Below are positions 1 to 11,076 of a DNA stretch of 64,000 bases, one piece after another; within the stretch, counting starts at the first letter, position 1; the number at the start of each line of letters is the position of its first letter. A program made the translations under genes and the position numbers. Source of the stretch: Mastigocoleus sp. MO_188.B34 (GTDB taxonomy: Bacteria; Cyanobacteriota; Cyanobacteriia; Cyanobacteriales; Nostocaceae); contig NZ_JASJDK010000021.1 of the NCBI RefSeq assembly GCF_030065675.1, positions 1 to 64,000 on the forward strand, given 5' to 3'. The notes below the pieces were generated by a model. It did not search any database, was not told where the DNA came from, and worked only from the letters and a program-made list of their open reading frames with translations.

Positions 1-110
1 AAACGCTTAAGGAGAGAACCATCTCTGGGCTAGATACCGTAAGGAATTTAGTTTAAGTGGACTCGTTGAACTAAGAATCTCCGTCCTTATAGGACGGCAG
101 AGTGTCAACA
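1..110 (+). mobile_element. 3' tail of tnpB plus right end of an IS200/IS605-type element (partial)
   Basis: The first 33 bases read in frame 1 as KRLRREPSLG followed by TAG, which resembles the C-terminal tail of cyanobacterial TnpB (OrfB) proteins of IS200/IS605 elements. The following bases contain a perfect hairpin at 81-97 (CCGTCC, 5-base loop, GGACGG) and then AGTGTCAA, the usual look of the right end of these elements. In this class the 3' end of tnpB and the right end also encode the guide (omega/reRNA) used by TnpB, so this stretch may carry its scaffold. The rest of the gene lies outside the window. Recognition is from memory of the family; the exact right boundary (about 108-112) is inferred. 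Confidence 0.7.
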
Positions 111-142
111 AATACTCCTTATTTCAGTTATGCGATAAACGC

Positions 143-691
143 CTAAGAGGCTTTCTGCGCAGCGATCGCAGAATCTAAAACTTCTGCATAATCAGCCTTA
201 TTGGGATTTTTCTGAAATAATTTCAATACTTCACCCGTATCAGGATTGAGAATTCCAACAGTCGCTGTTTTCGCTTTGTTAGCTTCAAAAAAACTTTCTA
301 AACCTAACTTTTGAGCTTTAGCTTCTGCAGTTTCAGTAGTTCCCTTATCCGTTACATCCAAAACCACAAAATTAACTGAGTCACCATACTGCTGTTTGAG
401 TCCGTCCAACGCAGGTTTAATTTTGCGACATCCCGAACACCATGTAGCATAAATATCAACAAGTACAGGTTTACCTTGTAGTTCCTGCGCTAATGGCTTG
501 ACATCTGCGACCTGAACAGCTTCAGGTTTGACATTCTCTACTGCATTTGTTTGACTATTTGCTTCACCCTCTGAAGCAACATTATTTTCAGATCCACAGG
601 CTACCGTAGTAATAGCAATTCCCAAAGCACCGACTAAACCCAGCAGCTTCAACATTTTCGCGGTTAAGTTGTGTTGTTGCTTCACAGTCAT
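143..691 (-). CDS. thioredoxin-fold lipoprotein (thiol-disulfide redox protein)
   Basis: Protein of 182 residues. An N-terminal hydrophobic segment (about 13-31) ends in a lipobox-like TTVAC with Cys32, so it is probably a membrane-anchored lipoprotein facing the periplasm. After an Asn/Glu-rich linker (33-60) comes a thioredoxin-like domain with the motif ATWCSGCRK, redox cysteines C85 and C88 (CSGC rather than CGPC), and KPxLVDIYATWC just before it. Such proteins transfer electrons to or from periplasmic thiols, for example in cytochrome c maturation or in detoxification. It diverges from the PQQ locus on the opposite strand with about 400 bases between, so a shared role is possible but not shown. 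The precise partner is unknown. Confidence 0.85.
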   Translation of the reverse strand: MTVKQQHNLTAKMLKLLGLVGALGIAITTVACGSENNVASEGEANSQTNAVENVKPEAVQVADVKPLAQELQGKPVLVDIYATWCSGCRKIKPALDGLKQQYGDSVNFVVLDVTDKGTTETAEAKAQKLGLESFFEANKAKTATVGILNPDTGEVLKLFQKNPNKADYAEVLDSAIAAQKAS

Positions 692-1086
692 GATGTCAAT
701 TGATAATAGGCTTTACCTGTTATACAAATCTCAAGCTAAATTGGATTTACTCCGGAAAAAAAAATTAAATACTATTTAATTGAATAATTCGTGTTTTTTC
801 TGTAAAGACAAAATATTTTAAAGGTAAAAATGCTTTTAAAAGTTTTTCGGCGAAAGTGCAGCAATCAGTAGCATATTTCGGTAAATATGAAGCAAGCATT
901 TAAAATACCACAGAACCTTTGAGTATCCATAGAGAAAAAGTATACTTTTGACATCCTTGTGTCACTTTTGTTTGTCAGAATAAAGAAGTGTAATTATTTG
1001 ATGACTTGCGCGACCACTGACAAAAGCATAAAGAAAGAAGGTCAAACAGGTGTAAATAATTCATTACTGAGGTAGATGTAAATATT
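692..1086. other. intergenic region between thioredoxin-like gene and pqqA
   Basis: Nearly 400 AT-rich bases between two divergent genes, so it must hold both promoters. I see no known operator, RNA gene or repeat in it. A plausible ribosome binding site (GAGG in CTGAGGTAG) lies about 14 bases before the pqqA start. Confidence 0.5.
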
Positions 1087-1254
1087 ATGACTACACCAAA
1101 AAAGCTATCTTCTCAAAAAAATGATCGAGATACTCAGCCAGATGTTCCTACATCTCGCCAATCCATACGCAATCCAGAAAGTTGGGAAAAACCGGATTTT
1201 GAAGAACTCAATCTATGTATGGAAGTGACAGCTTATGTCGCTCGCTGGCAATAA
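1087..1254 (+). CDS. pqqA: PQQ precursor peptide PqqA
   Basis: A 55-codon gene, easily missed because of its size. Its C-terminal end reads CMEVTAY, matching the GMEVTSY-type core of known PqqA peptides, with the essential Glu46 and Tyr50 in the E-x-x-x-Y spacing; these two side chains are crosslinked by PqqE and become the PQQ skeleton. It stands first in a cluster with pqqB, pqqC, pqqD and pqqE, the expected context. It differs from proteobacterial PqqA (about 22-29 residues) by a hydrophilic N-terminal extension of roughly 25-30 residues, rich in Gln, Ser, Asp and Arg, and by a short tail (VARWQ) after the Tyr. The ATG has an upstream GAGG; no later ATG would give a canonical-length peptide including the full core. 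Assignment rests on the motif plus context. Confidence 0.87.
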   Translation: MTTPKKLSSQKNDRDTQPDVPTSRQSIRNPESWEKPDFEELNLCMEVTAYVARWQ

Positions 1255-1423
1255 TTAATAATTTAGATACAGTTTTAGATTGACTATCGAGTAAGGGTTC
1301 CAACGAAAAAGAAAGTTTTTTCTATATTGAGTCAAGACTAGATTTAAAACCTAAATCTGCTTAAATAGCCTGGAGCACATTTCAAATAGCTATGAAAACA
1401 ATTATTGATGAGGGGGTGGGAGT

Positions 1424-2665
1424 GTGTTGGCTCCTTTAAAGTGGTTTATTGGAATAATAGCTATCGCTTTGTTTGCGGTTGGTTGCGAAAATGTACCCGA
1501 TACTTCCACTGCTGCTGAAAACGAAAATTCATCAGTAAATTCTGAATCGAGTACCAATGTTGCAAGTACCAATACTGCTACTGAAAACTTCCAAAAAACA
1601 ACCTTAATTAGAGGTTTAGAACACCCTTGGAGTATGGCATGGTTACCAGATGGAGCTATGCTAATTACAGAAAGACCAGGGCGACTTCGTATTGTACGCG
1701 ACGGAAAACTCGATCCAAATCCAATTGGTGGTCTTCCCGAAGTATTTGCGGTGAATCAGGGCGGATTGATGGAAATTTCGCTACATCCAGATTTCGCCAA
1801 AAATCGTTTTGTTTACCTCACCTACTCTCACGGAAGTAATAACGCCAATCGAACCCGACTTGCAAGAGCAACATTTGATGGTAAAACATTAGGTGACGTA
1901 CGAGTAATCTTTGAAGTCTCCCAACCCAAGTCAGGCGGACAGCACTTTGGATCGCGTATTATTTGGTTACCCGATCGCACCATGTTGCTAGCAATTGGTG
2001 ATGGGGGTAACCCACCAGTTAGGCTAGAGGGTGACTTTATTCGCAAACAAGCTCAGAATCGAAACAGTCATCTTGGTAAAGTTTTACGTCTTAACGACGA
2101 TGGTTCCATTCCTAAAGATAATCCTTTTGCAAAAACTGCAAATGCTTCTCCTGCAATATGGAGTTACGGACATCGTAATATCCAGGGACTTGCTTACGAT
2201 CCAGCCAACAACAGAGTCTGGTCAACAGAACATGGTGCAAGGGGTGGTGATGAACTAAATTTAGTAGAAGCAGGGAAAAATTATGGATGGCCAGTAGTTA
2301 CCCACAGTAAGGAATATACTGGAGGAGAGATATCTCAAGAACGTTCTCGCCCTGGGATGGAAGATCCAAAAGTAGTTTGGACACCTGCAACTGCACCTTC
2401 AGGACTAGCTTTTTACAATGGCGTTCGCTCTGCGGATGCTCAACGAGCTAATCGCTTCAAAGAATGGAAAGGCGATTTATTTGCGGGGGGATTAGTATCT
2501 CGCGATGTCCGTCACATTGACTTAGATGAGAAAGGTAATGTTGTCAGCCAGAAATCTATTGATATTGGTCAGCGCGTGCGCGACGTTCGTCAAGGTCCAG
2601 ACGGCTTGTTATATATATTGACAGATCAAGCTGATGGAGAATTAATTCGCCTTGAAGAAAAGTAA
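1424..2665 (+). CDS. PQQ-dependent soluble aldose/sorbosone dehydrogenase family lipoprotein
   Basis: 413 residues, GTG start preceded by a strong AGGGGGTGGGAG purine run. Residues 1-21 form a lipoprotein signal ending in FAVGC (Cys21), followed by a Ser/Asn/Thr-rich linker; the rest is a six-bladed beta-propeller of the glucose/sorbosone dehydrogenase (YliI/Asd) family. Visible family motifs include EHPWSMAWLPDG near the start, HPDFAKNRFVYLTY, AIGDGG and YGHRNIQGLAYDP followed by TEHGARGGDELN, where PQQ and calcium are bound. These enzymes oxidise aldose sugars in the periplasm using PQQ and pass electrons to the respiratory chain. Its position between pqqA and pqqB strongly suggests it uses the cofactor made by its neighbours. 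The exact sugar substrate cannot be told from sequence. Confidence 0.92.
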   Translation: MLAPLKWFIGIIAIALFAVGCENVPDTSTAAENENSSVNSESSTNVASTNTATENFQKTTLIRGLEHPWSMAWLPDGAMLITERPGRLRIVRDGKLDPNPIGGLPEVFAVNQGGLMEISLHPDFAKNRFVYLTYSHGSNNANRTRLARATFDGKTLGDVRVIFEVSQPKSGGQHFGSRIIWLPDRTMLLAIGDGGNPPVRLEGDFIRKQAQNRNSHLGKVLRLNDDGSIPKDNPFAKTANASPAIWSYGHRNIQGLAYDPANNRVWSTEHGARGGDELNLVEAGKNYGWPVVTHSKEYTGGEISQERSRPGMEDPKVVWTPATAPSGLAFYNGVRSADAQRANRFKEWKGDLFAGGLVSRDVRHIDLDEKGNVVSQKSIDIGQRVRDVRQGPDGLLYILTDQADGELIRLEEK

Positions 2666-2775
2666 GGAGTAAGGAGTAAGGAGTAAGGAGTAAGGAGTAG
2701 TAACGAGTAATGAGTAATGAGTAAGGAGTAATGAGTAAGAAGTAAGAAATAATTACCAATTACCAATTACCAATC
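2661..2775. repeat. short tandem repeats (heptamer GAGTAAG type)
   Basis: About a dozen consecutive heptamers of the form GTAAGGA/GTAATGA, then three copies of AATTACC-type heptamers of roughly the opposite complement. These are the STRR-type repeats common in heterocystous cyanobacteria. They fill the gap between the dehydrogenase and pqqB. Confidence 0.9.
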
Positions 2776-2785
2776 GCCAATAATC

Positions 2786-3796
2786 ATGCTAGTCAAAATT
2801 TTGGGTGCAGGAGCAGGAGGAGGATTTCCTCAATGGAATTGTAATTGTCCTGGTTGTCAGAAAGCACGTAGGGGTGAAGCAAAAAGTTTAACGCAATCTT
2901 CGATCGCAGTTAGGTCTGATAATGGTCCCTGGTTTTTAATCAATGCTTCCCCTGATGTGCGTCAGCAATTGGAAATGCTACGAACAGAAGAAACAGAGCT
3001 TTCATTAAACGAAAGTAAACGTTCCAATCCCTTTGCTGGAATCATACTTACCGATGGTGAGATTGACCATACTACCGGATTAATTTTATTGCGGGAGTCC
3101 GCTCAACCTTTAAAAGTCTACAGTACATATTCCGTTAAGCGCGGACTAACAACTGGTTACCCACTTTTTTCTACTTTACAAAACTATTGCGGTGTAGAAT
3201 GGTTTCCCCTCAAACCAGGAGAAAGTCTCACACCAATCAACTCCGATTCTCCCGATCTAGATGTTGAGGTATTTCCCTTATCTACTAAGCCTCCCAAATA
3301 TATGCAAAAAACTAAAGGGGGTGAAGAAAACGAAAATGAAGAGAGTCACAAAACTAAAGAAGGTAACAAGAATGATGAGCCTGAAATATGGGGTATTGGT
3401 TTAACATTTCGCGATCGCAAAACTGGCGGTGTACTAACCTATACTCCAGGACTCGGACAATTAAATGATTCTTTACAAGAACGCTTTGCAAACAGTAATT
3501 GTATTTTAGTCGATGGTACTTTTTGGCAAAATGAAGAACTTCCATCATTGGGAATAGGTTCTCGTACCGCTTTTGATATGGGACATTTACCACTCTCTGG
3601 TGATGATGGTTGCATTATGAAACTTAGTAAATTAAAGTCCCAAAACTCTAAAGTACCTCAATCTTCAAAGCCACGGAAAATATTAGTTCATATAAATAAT
3701 ACCAACCCAATTTTGATTCCCAATTCACCCGAACATCAGGTAGTAAAAGATGCAGGTATTGAAATTGGTTATGACGGACTGACTTTAGAAATATAA
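2786..3796 (+). CDS. pqqB: PQQ biosynthesis protein PqqB
   Basis: 336 residues of the metallo-beta-lactamase superfamily, PqqB family. The N-terminus MLVKILGAGAGGGFPQWNC is typical, with clustered cysteines C19, C21 and C24 that hold a structural zinc in known PqqB. The superfamily HxHxDH motif appears in its PqqB form as D90-G-E-I-D94-H95. PqqB is an iron-dependent hydroxylase acting on the Glu-Tyr derived diamino acid intermediate after PqqE/PqqD/protease steps. A Lys/Glu/Asn-rich insertion at about 173-196 is not usual and is probably a surface loop. Third gene of the locus; ATG start follows the repeat block immediately, so translation signals are squeezed into few bases. Confidence 0.95.
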   Translation: MLVKILGAGAGGGFPQWNCNCPGCQKARRGEAKSLTQSSIAVRSDNGPWFLINASPDVRQQLEMLRTEETELSLNESKRSNPFAGIILTDGEIDHTTGLILLRESAQPLKVYSTYSVKRGLTTGYPLFSTLQNYCGVEWFPLKPGESLTPINSDSPDLDVEVFPLSTKPPKYMQKTKGGEENENEESHKTKEGNKNDEPEIWGIGLTFRDRKTGGVLTYTPGLGQLNDSLQERFANSNCILVDGTFWQNEELPSLGIGSRTAFDMGHLPLSGDDGCIMKLSKLKSQNSKVPQSSKPRKILVHINNTNPILIPNSPEHQVVKDAGIEIGYDGLTLEI

Positions 3797-3964
3797 ACTT
3801 AAGCACTTATAAACTCGAGAAAACTTTTTCCTATTCTCTGTTTAAGTTCCGATAAGTGAATGAGTGAATTTATGCCATAAATAACTCAAGTTGCTAGTTA
3901 TAAGTAAAACATCATAAATTTTTCCTAAATTCCTCGTTAATGTGATGATTTAGAAAAAATTGGG

Positions 3965-4002
3965 TCAAAGTCCCCCTTCTCAAGGGGGATTTAGGGGGAT
4001 CT
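3965..4002. repeat. CCCCCTT-CTC-AAGGGGG hairpin repeat in the pqqB-pqqC gap
   Basis: A perfect hairpin TCCCCCTT/AAGGGGGA (3971-3989) followed by ATTTAGGGGGATC. This is a widespread short cyanobacterial repeat. It lies in the 355-base gap between pqqB and pqqC, which otherwise holds nothing I recognise, and could form a stem in the transcript. Confidence 0.75.
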
Positions 4003-4151
4003 TAGAATCAACTACAATTTTCCTGAAAATACGCTCAATTAAGGTTAAAAAATGAAGTTTAAAATCCGATAAATTTAACTATCAATTTACCCCTAAATAT
4101 CTTCCTTATTCACCATTTACAGCCTCTGTTCTTGTTTCTTTCTTCATTCCC

Positions 4152-4913
4152 ATGTCACTACAAACACCACTATCATCTATCTCAGATTCAAATACTTCAG
4201 AAAAAATTTCCCAACAACCCTGGACAAAAGAAGAATTTGAAGCCAATCTGCGCGCTCAACATCGCCGTTATCACCATCTCCATCCTTTTCATCAACGTAT
4301 GAATGCAGGAGAATTAAACCCTGAAGAAGTTCGACGCTGGGTGCTTAATCGTTTTTATTATCAGCAAAACATACCTTTAAAAGATGCAGCAATTTTATCA
4401 AACTGTCCCGAGCGGGATATACGTCGGGAATGGATTAGCCGTATTATCGATCATGATGGACATACCGGTTCAGAAGGTGGAATCGAAGCTTGGTTGAAAC
4501 TTGGAGAAGCTGTCGGACTGGACAGAGAAAAAATGCTGAAAGGACAAGCTGTATTACCAGGTGTTCGCTATGCAGTTGATGCTTACGTTAACTTTTGCAG
4601 AACAAAACCTTGGATCGAAGCTGTAGCATCTTCCTTGACAGAATTATTTGGTCCTGATGCGATTCGCGATCGCCTGATTGCTTTGGAAAAACACTATCCT
4701 TGGATTGATAAAGCCGGATTTGATTATTTTCGAGTGCGATTAAAGCAAGCACCTCAAGATGCAAGCTATGCACTAAATTTAGTTTTGCAACGTTGTCGGA
4801 CATTTGAAATGCAGCAAGCAGCAGTAGAAGCTTTAGCTTTTAAATGCGATCTTTTATGGAGTCAGTTAGAAGCAATTGAACGAGGTGAAACCCGTCCAAT
4901 TATTAATCATTAG
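4152..4913 (+). CDS. pqqC: pyrroloquinoline-quinone synthase PqqC
   Basis: 253 residues, all-alpha heme-oxygenase-like fold. PqqC catalyses the last step of PQQ formation, ring closure and an eight-electron oxidation of AHQQ with oxygen and no metal. The family blocks are intact: RYHHLHPFHQRMNAGEL, the helix RWVLNRFYYQQNIPLKDAAI, ISRIIDHDGH (His of the active site) and WLKLGEAVGLDRE. The first 20 residues are a Ser/Thr-rich stretch not needed for the fold, so a somewhat later start is possible, but no other ATG is well placed before the conserved core. Fourth gene of the locus, followed after 65 bases by a membrane protein gene. Confidence 0.96.
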   Translation: MSLQTPLSSISDSNTSEKISQQPWTKEEFEANLRAQHRRYHHLHPFHQRMNAGELNPEEVRRWVLNRFYYQQNIPLKDAAILSNCPERDIRREWISRIIDHDGHTGSEGGIEAWLKLGEAVGLDREKMLKGQAVLPGVRYAVDAYVNFCRTKPWIEAVASSLTELFGPDAIRDRLIALEKHYPWIDKAGFDYFRVRLKQAPQDASYALNLVLQRCRTFEMQQAAVEALAFKCDLLWSQLEAIERGETRPIINH

Positions 4914-4975
4914 AAAAATCTGGTTACTAACAATCTGGTTATTAAAAATCTAATTACTAAAAATCTAAATTAAGT
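4914..4975. repeat. short tandem repeat of AATCTGGTTACTAAA-like units
   Basis: Three to four imperfect copies of a unit of about 19 bases (AAATCTGGTTACTAAC and variants) fill the gap between pqqC and the next gene. Confidence 0.7.
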
Positions 4976-4978
4976 CCA

Positions 4979-5440
4979 ATGTTAGATCGACATCAGAATC
5001 AGATTTTACGTTTATTTTTCGCTTTTGTGGCGGGATTTATTTCGGTGATTCTGTTTCACCAGGGAATGTTAGCTCTTTTAAATCTGATTAACTTTATTGA
5101 AGCTACTCCTTACCCAACAAACCCAACTCAACCTTTTGGGATACCTGTAATTGTATCAATATCATTTTGGGGTGGTGTTTGGGGTGTGATCTTAGCTGTT
5201 CTGACTCTTCCTTTACGCAATAAATTATCTTATTGGTTAACTGCATTATTATTTGGAGCAGTTGCTCCGACTGCTGTATTCTTATTTATTGTTTCACCCC
5301 TCAAAGGTATGTCGTTTGCTGGAGGTTGGGAAATCAAAAGAATTGCAACAGGATTGATGCTCAATGGTGCTTGGGGTCTAGGAACAGCTCTATTACTTCA
5401 AGTTGCAATCAATAAATTAAATACACAGCAGCCACACTAA
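4979..5440 (+). CDS. hypothetical four-helix membrane protein inside the pqq locus
   Basis: 153 residues, not recognised. Hydrophobic segments at about 10-30, 52-78, 88-108 and 120-143 suggest four transmembrane helices, with a Pro/Thr-rich loop (ATPYPTNPTQP) between the first two. No cysteine pair, metal motif or transporter signature is visible. It is in the same orientation as pqqC and pqqD and spaced like them, so it is probably co-transcribed. Such a protein could move or tether PQQ or serve the dehydrogenase, but that is only guilt by association. Confidence 0.8.
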   Translation: MLDRHQNQILRLFFAFVAGFISVILFHQGMLALLNLINFIEATPYPTNPTQPFGIPVIVSISFWGGVWGVILAVLTLPLRNKLSYWLTALLFGAVAPTAVFLFIVSPLKGMSFAGGWEIKRIATGLMLNGAWGLGTALLLQVAINKLNTQQPH

Positions 5441-5554
5441 AATATATATCTTAATTTAGTCTTTAATTTGTCAATAGATTTTACCAATTACCCATTACCC
5501 ATTACCAAGCACACAGATAAAATAAATCTATTTCTAAAATATTTAATTTCCAAA

Positions 5555-5869
5555 ATGTTCATAAAAATTCATTCAGACACTCGTCCTTATTTAGCTCCTG
5601 GAGTGCGTTTGTTTTGGGATGAAGTGAGACAACAGTCATTCCTGTTATTTCCTGAAGGTACTCTAGTACTAAATAAAACAGCTCTAGCAATATTAGAGCT
5701 TTGCAATTGCGAATGTCACACCGTAAGTGAAATTATTGCAGAACTAACCATTAAATATCCATCACCTAATATTGATGTAGATGTACATCATTTTTTATCC
5801 CAACTTGCTGCGCGAGGATTAGTTAGGTTTGAGAGCAATAAATCAAACAAAACGCCAAATAATCTATAG
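5555..5869 (+). CDS. pqqD: PqqA-binding chaperone PqqD
   Basis: 104 residues. PqqD is a small winged-helix-like RiPP recognition element that binds PqqA and presents it to the radical SAM enzyme PqqE. Nearly every family block is present: RPYLAPGVRLFWDEVRQQ, LLFPEG, LNKTALAILELC and VSEIIAELTIKYP. I chose the ATG at 5555 rather than an upstream in-frame TTG at 5468, because the 29 extra codons would come from a dispersed intergenic repeat (ACCCATTACC units) and the family starts about here. pqqE follows after a repeat-filled gap of about 100 bases. Confidence 0.95.
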   Translation: MFIKIHSDTRPYLAPGVRLFWDEVRQQSFLLFPEGTLVLNKTALAILELCNCECHTVSEIIAELTIKYPSPNIDVDVHHFLSQLAARGLVRFESNKSNKTPNNL

Positions 5870-5904
5870 AATTGTCTAAATTTTAAAGCCTTTAACCATT
5901 TCAA

Positions 5905-5966
5905 ACTTCCCACACTTCCCACACTCCCCACACCTCCCACACTTCCCACACCTCCCACACTTCCCC
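5905..5966. repeat. tandem repeat of CCCACACTTC-type units between pqqD and pqqE
   Basis: About six copies of a 9-10 base unit (CCCACACTT/CCCACACCT). Pyrimidine-rich and lacking a good ribosome binding site just before the pqqE start. Confidence 0.9.
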
Positions 5967-5972
5967 ATCATC

Positions 5973-7073
5973 ATGAATAGACCATTCAGCCTGGTTGCGG
6001 AACTAACCTATCGTTGTCCTTTAGCTTGTCCCTACTGTTCCAATCCCATAGATTGGGGTAGTAGTAAATATCGTCAAGAACTCGATACAAATCAATGGTT
6101 GCAGGTTATTGAACAAGCAAGAAGTTTAGGAGTACTACAACTCGGACTTTCAGGTGGAGAACCATTACTGCGTCAAGATTTAGAAATATTGGTTGAAAAA
6201 GCTGCAACTTTGGGACTCTATACCACCTTGGTAACTGCTGCAACCCTAATCACGCGATCGCGAGCTACAAAACTGCGCGAACTAGGCTTAGATCACATCC
6301 AAATTAGCATTCAAGATAGTCGCGCTTCTGAATCAGATCGAATCGCAGGAATTACCTCCTTCGAACAAAAAATTACTGCTGCACTTCTAGTCAAAGAATT
6401 AGGATTTCCCCTAACCCTTAATTTTGTCCTCCACCGTCAGAACTTAGACAGAATTGAAGAAATCCTCGAATTAGCCGAAACATTACAAGCAGATCGTGTA
6501 GAGCTAGCAAATACTCAATACTATGGTTGGGCGTTTAAAAACCGTGAAGCTTTATTACCGAGTCGCGAGCAACTTCAAAGAGCCCAACAAGCAGTGACTG
6601 CGGCTCGAAAGCGCAATAAAATTCCTATGGGTATCATTTATGTGATTCCCGATTACTATGCAGAATATCCCAAACCCTGTATGGGAGGTTGGGGAGAACG
6701 CACTATTGTAGTAACACCCAATGGAAACGGATTACCTTGTCAAGCCGCAAGTATTATCCCAAGTTTAGAATTCGCCAATATCCGCGACCATTCTTTGGAA
6801 TGGATTTGGTATGAATCTCCAGCTTTCAACCGTTTTCGTGGTGATGACTGGATACCTGAACCTTGTCAAAGTTGCGAACTTACAAACGAGAAAGGTGTTC
6901 TAAGACGAGAACTCGATCAAGGTGGTTGTCGCTGTCAGGCTTTTGCGATCGCACAAGATGAAAATGCAACCGATCCAGTTTGTCATCTTTCACCTCATCA
7001 CGATCGCATTGTCGCTGTTCGTAATCGCGCACAGCTAGAACAAAATTTTTCTCTAAAATATCGTCGAAAATAA
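5973..7073 (+). CDS. pqqE: PqqA peptide cyclase PqqE (radical SAM/SPASM)
   Basis: 366 residues. The radical SAM motif C15-x3-C19-x2-C22 (CPLACPYC) binds the catalytic 4Fe-4S cluster, and LSGGEPLL follows as the SAM-binding element. The C-terminal SPASM region keeps the cysteines expected for auxiliary clusters (PCMGGWG, GNGLPCQA, PCQSCEL, GGCRCQAF, PVCHL). PqqE makes the carbon-carbon bond between the Glu and Tyr side chains of PqqA, the committed step to PQQ. Length and motifs are fully canonical, so the pathway is likely functional. It is the last gene of the locus. No pqqF/pqqG protease gene is present nearby; an unlinked protease could serve. Confidence 0.96.
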   Translation: MNRPFSLVAELTYRCPLACPYCSNPIDWGSSKYRQELDTNQWLQVIEQARSLGVLQLGLSGGEPLLRQDLEILVEKAATLGLYTTLVTAATLITRSRATKLRELGLDHIQISIQDSRASESDRIAGITSFEQKITAALLVKELGFPLTLNFVLHRQNLDRIEEILELAETLQADRVELANTQYYGWAFKNREALLPSREQLQRAQQAVTAARKRNKIPMGIIYVIPDYYAEYPKPCMGGWGERTIVVTPNGNGLPCQAASIIPSLEFANIRDHSLEWIWYESPAFNRFRGDDWIPEPCQSCELTNEKGVLRRELDQGGCRCQAFAIAQDENATDPVCHLSPHHDRIVAVRNRAQLEQNFSLKYRRK

Positions 7074-10230
<3,157 letters not shown>

Positions 10231-11076
10231 GATTTTAAGCAGAGTAAGATTTTAAACTTTATTATTCTTGCTTAAATGTTTTTGTTCTTGGCTTGGTGAA
10301 CATTTTTAACACCATTTTGACTGGTAATGGGTAACAGGCAAGGGTAATAAGCGTATCAGCGAGCTGTTTTATTCAAGCGATATCAATAGTTATATCGATT
10401 GAGGTAAACATCTGTTATAAAATATGCTTTAACTAATTGCTAATTACCCATTACCAATGTGTACAAATATGACATGATATAAAATTATGTCATTGCTTCA
10501 GTATTTACGTGGAGATACCTGTCAAAAGTATTTTTTTGAAAAAACCTGTCTTTTTTCGAAAGGCTTTGTTTGAGAACTGGACAAATTTTTGCAAATAAAA
10601 ACAGCAATCATAAGGTTTATATTTTGAACAATAAAACCACTAATGAGTTCGCTAAATTCAGAAAATTCAAATTTCAATTTAAGTTCAAATTGCAATTTGA
10701 ATTCAATCTGTCAGCGATAGATATGAGTAAATTCATGGAATCGCAACAAGAGTTTACAAAGTTCTCAAACTGCAAGTATCATAGTAATTCTGAAAGAAAA
10801 TGTTACAAACTGTTAAAAACAGTCATATTTACTCATCACAATGCCCGAAAATATTTCCGAGGAAGACAAGTTAAAAAAGCTTAGTGCTTCTTTAGCCCTC
10901 CCCGTGAAAAGGTGCAATTAATACTTGTCCAGGGTAAAGCTTTTAGCTCCCTGTGAAGTAAATGTTCTACCCAATGTCGGGCTGTGGGAGTGTTACTGAG
11001 TGAAACTCAGTTGGTCTATAAATTCACACCAGTTTAAGTAAACCTGGTTTTATCTAGTATTGGAGGAATCCAAATC
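10231..11076. other. long apcE-apcA intergenic region
   Basis: About 850 bases. Contains a perfect 18-bp palindrome at 10684-10701 (TTCAAATTG/CAATTTGAA) and AT-rich DNA; the open frame across 10570-10884 is low-complexity (Phe/Lys runs) and not convincing. The region probably carries the strong apcA promoter and leader. A good ribosome binding site (GGAGG) lies 11 bases before the apcA start. Confidence 0.6.
10684..10701. promoter_or_regulatory. 18-bp perfect palindrome upstream of apcA
   Basis: TTCAAATTG directly followed by its reverse complement. It lies about 380 bases before the apcA start, surrounded by similar but imperfect AAATT-rich words. Possible operator or merely AT-rich coincidence. 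Confidence 0.35.

Noticed and set aside
2661-2775. Possible CRISPR array in the regularly repeated DNA
   Set aside because: Direct heptamers without spacers; the same kind of repeat fills many other gaps. No CRISPR array is seen anywhere in the window.
5468-5554. 29-codon N-terminal extension of PqqD from a TTG
   Set aside because: The extra codons come from an ATTACCC-type intergenic repeat and are absent from the family.
10570-10884. Open frame of 104 codons between apcE and apcA
   Set aside because: Low-complexity Phe/Lys-rich product from AT-rich palindromic DNA, TTG start, no ribosome binding site, no family features.
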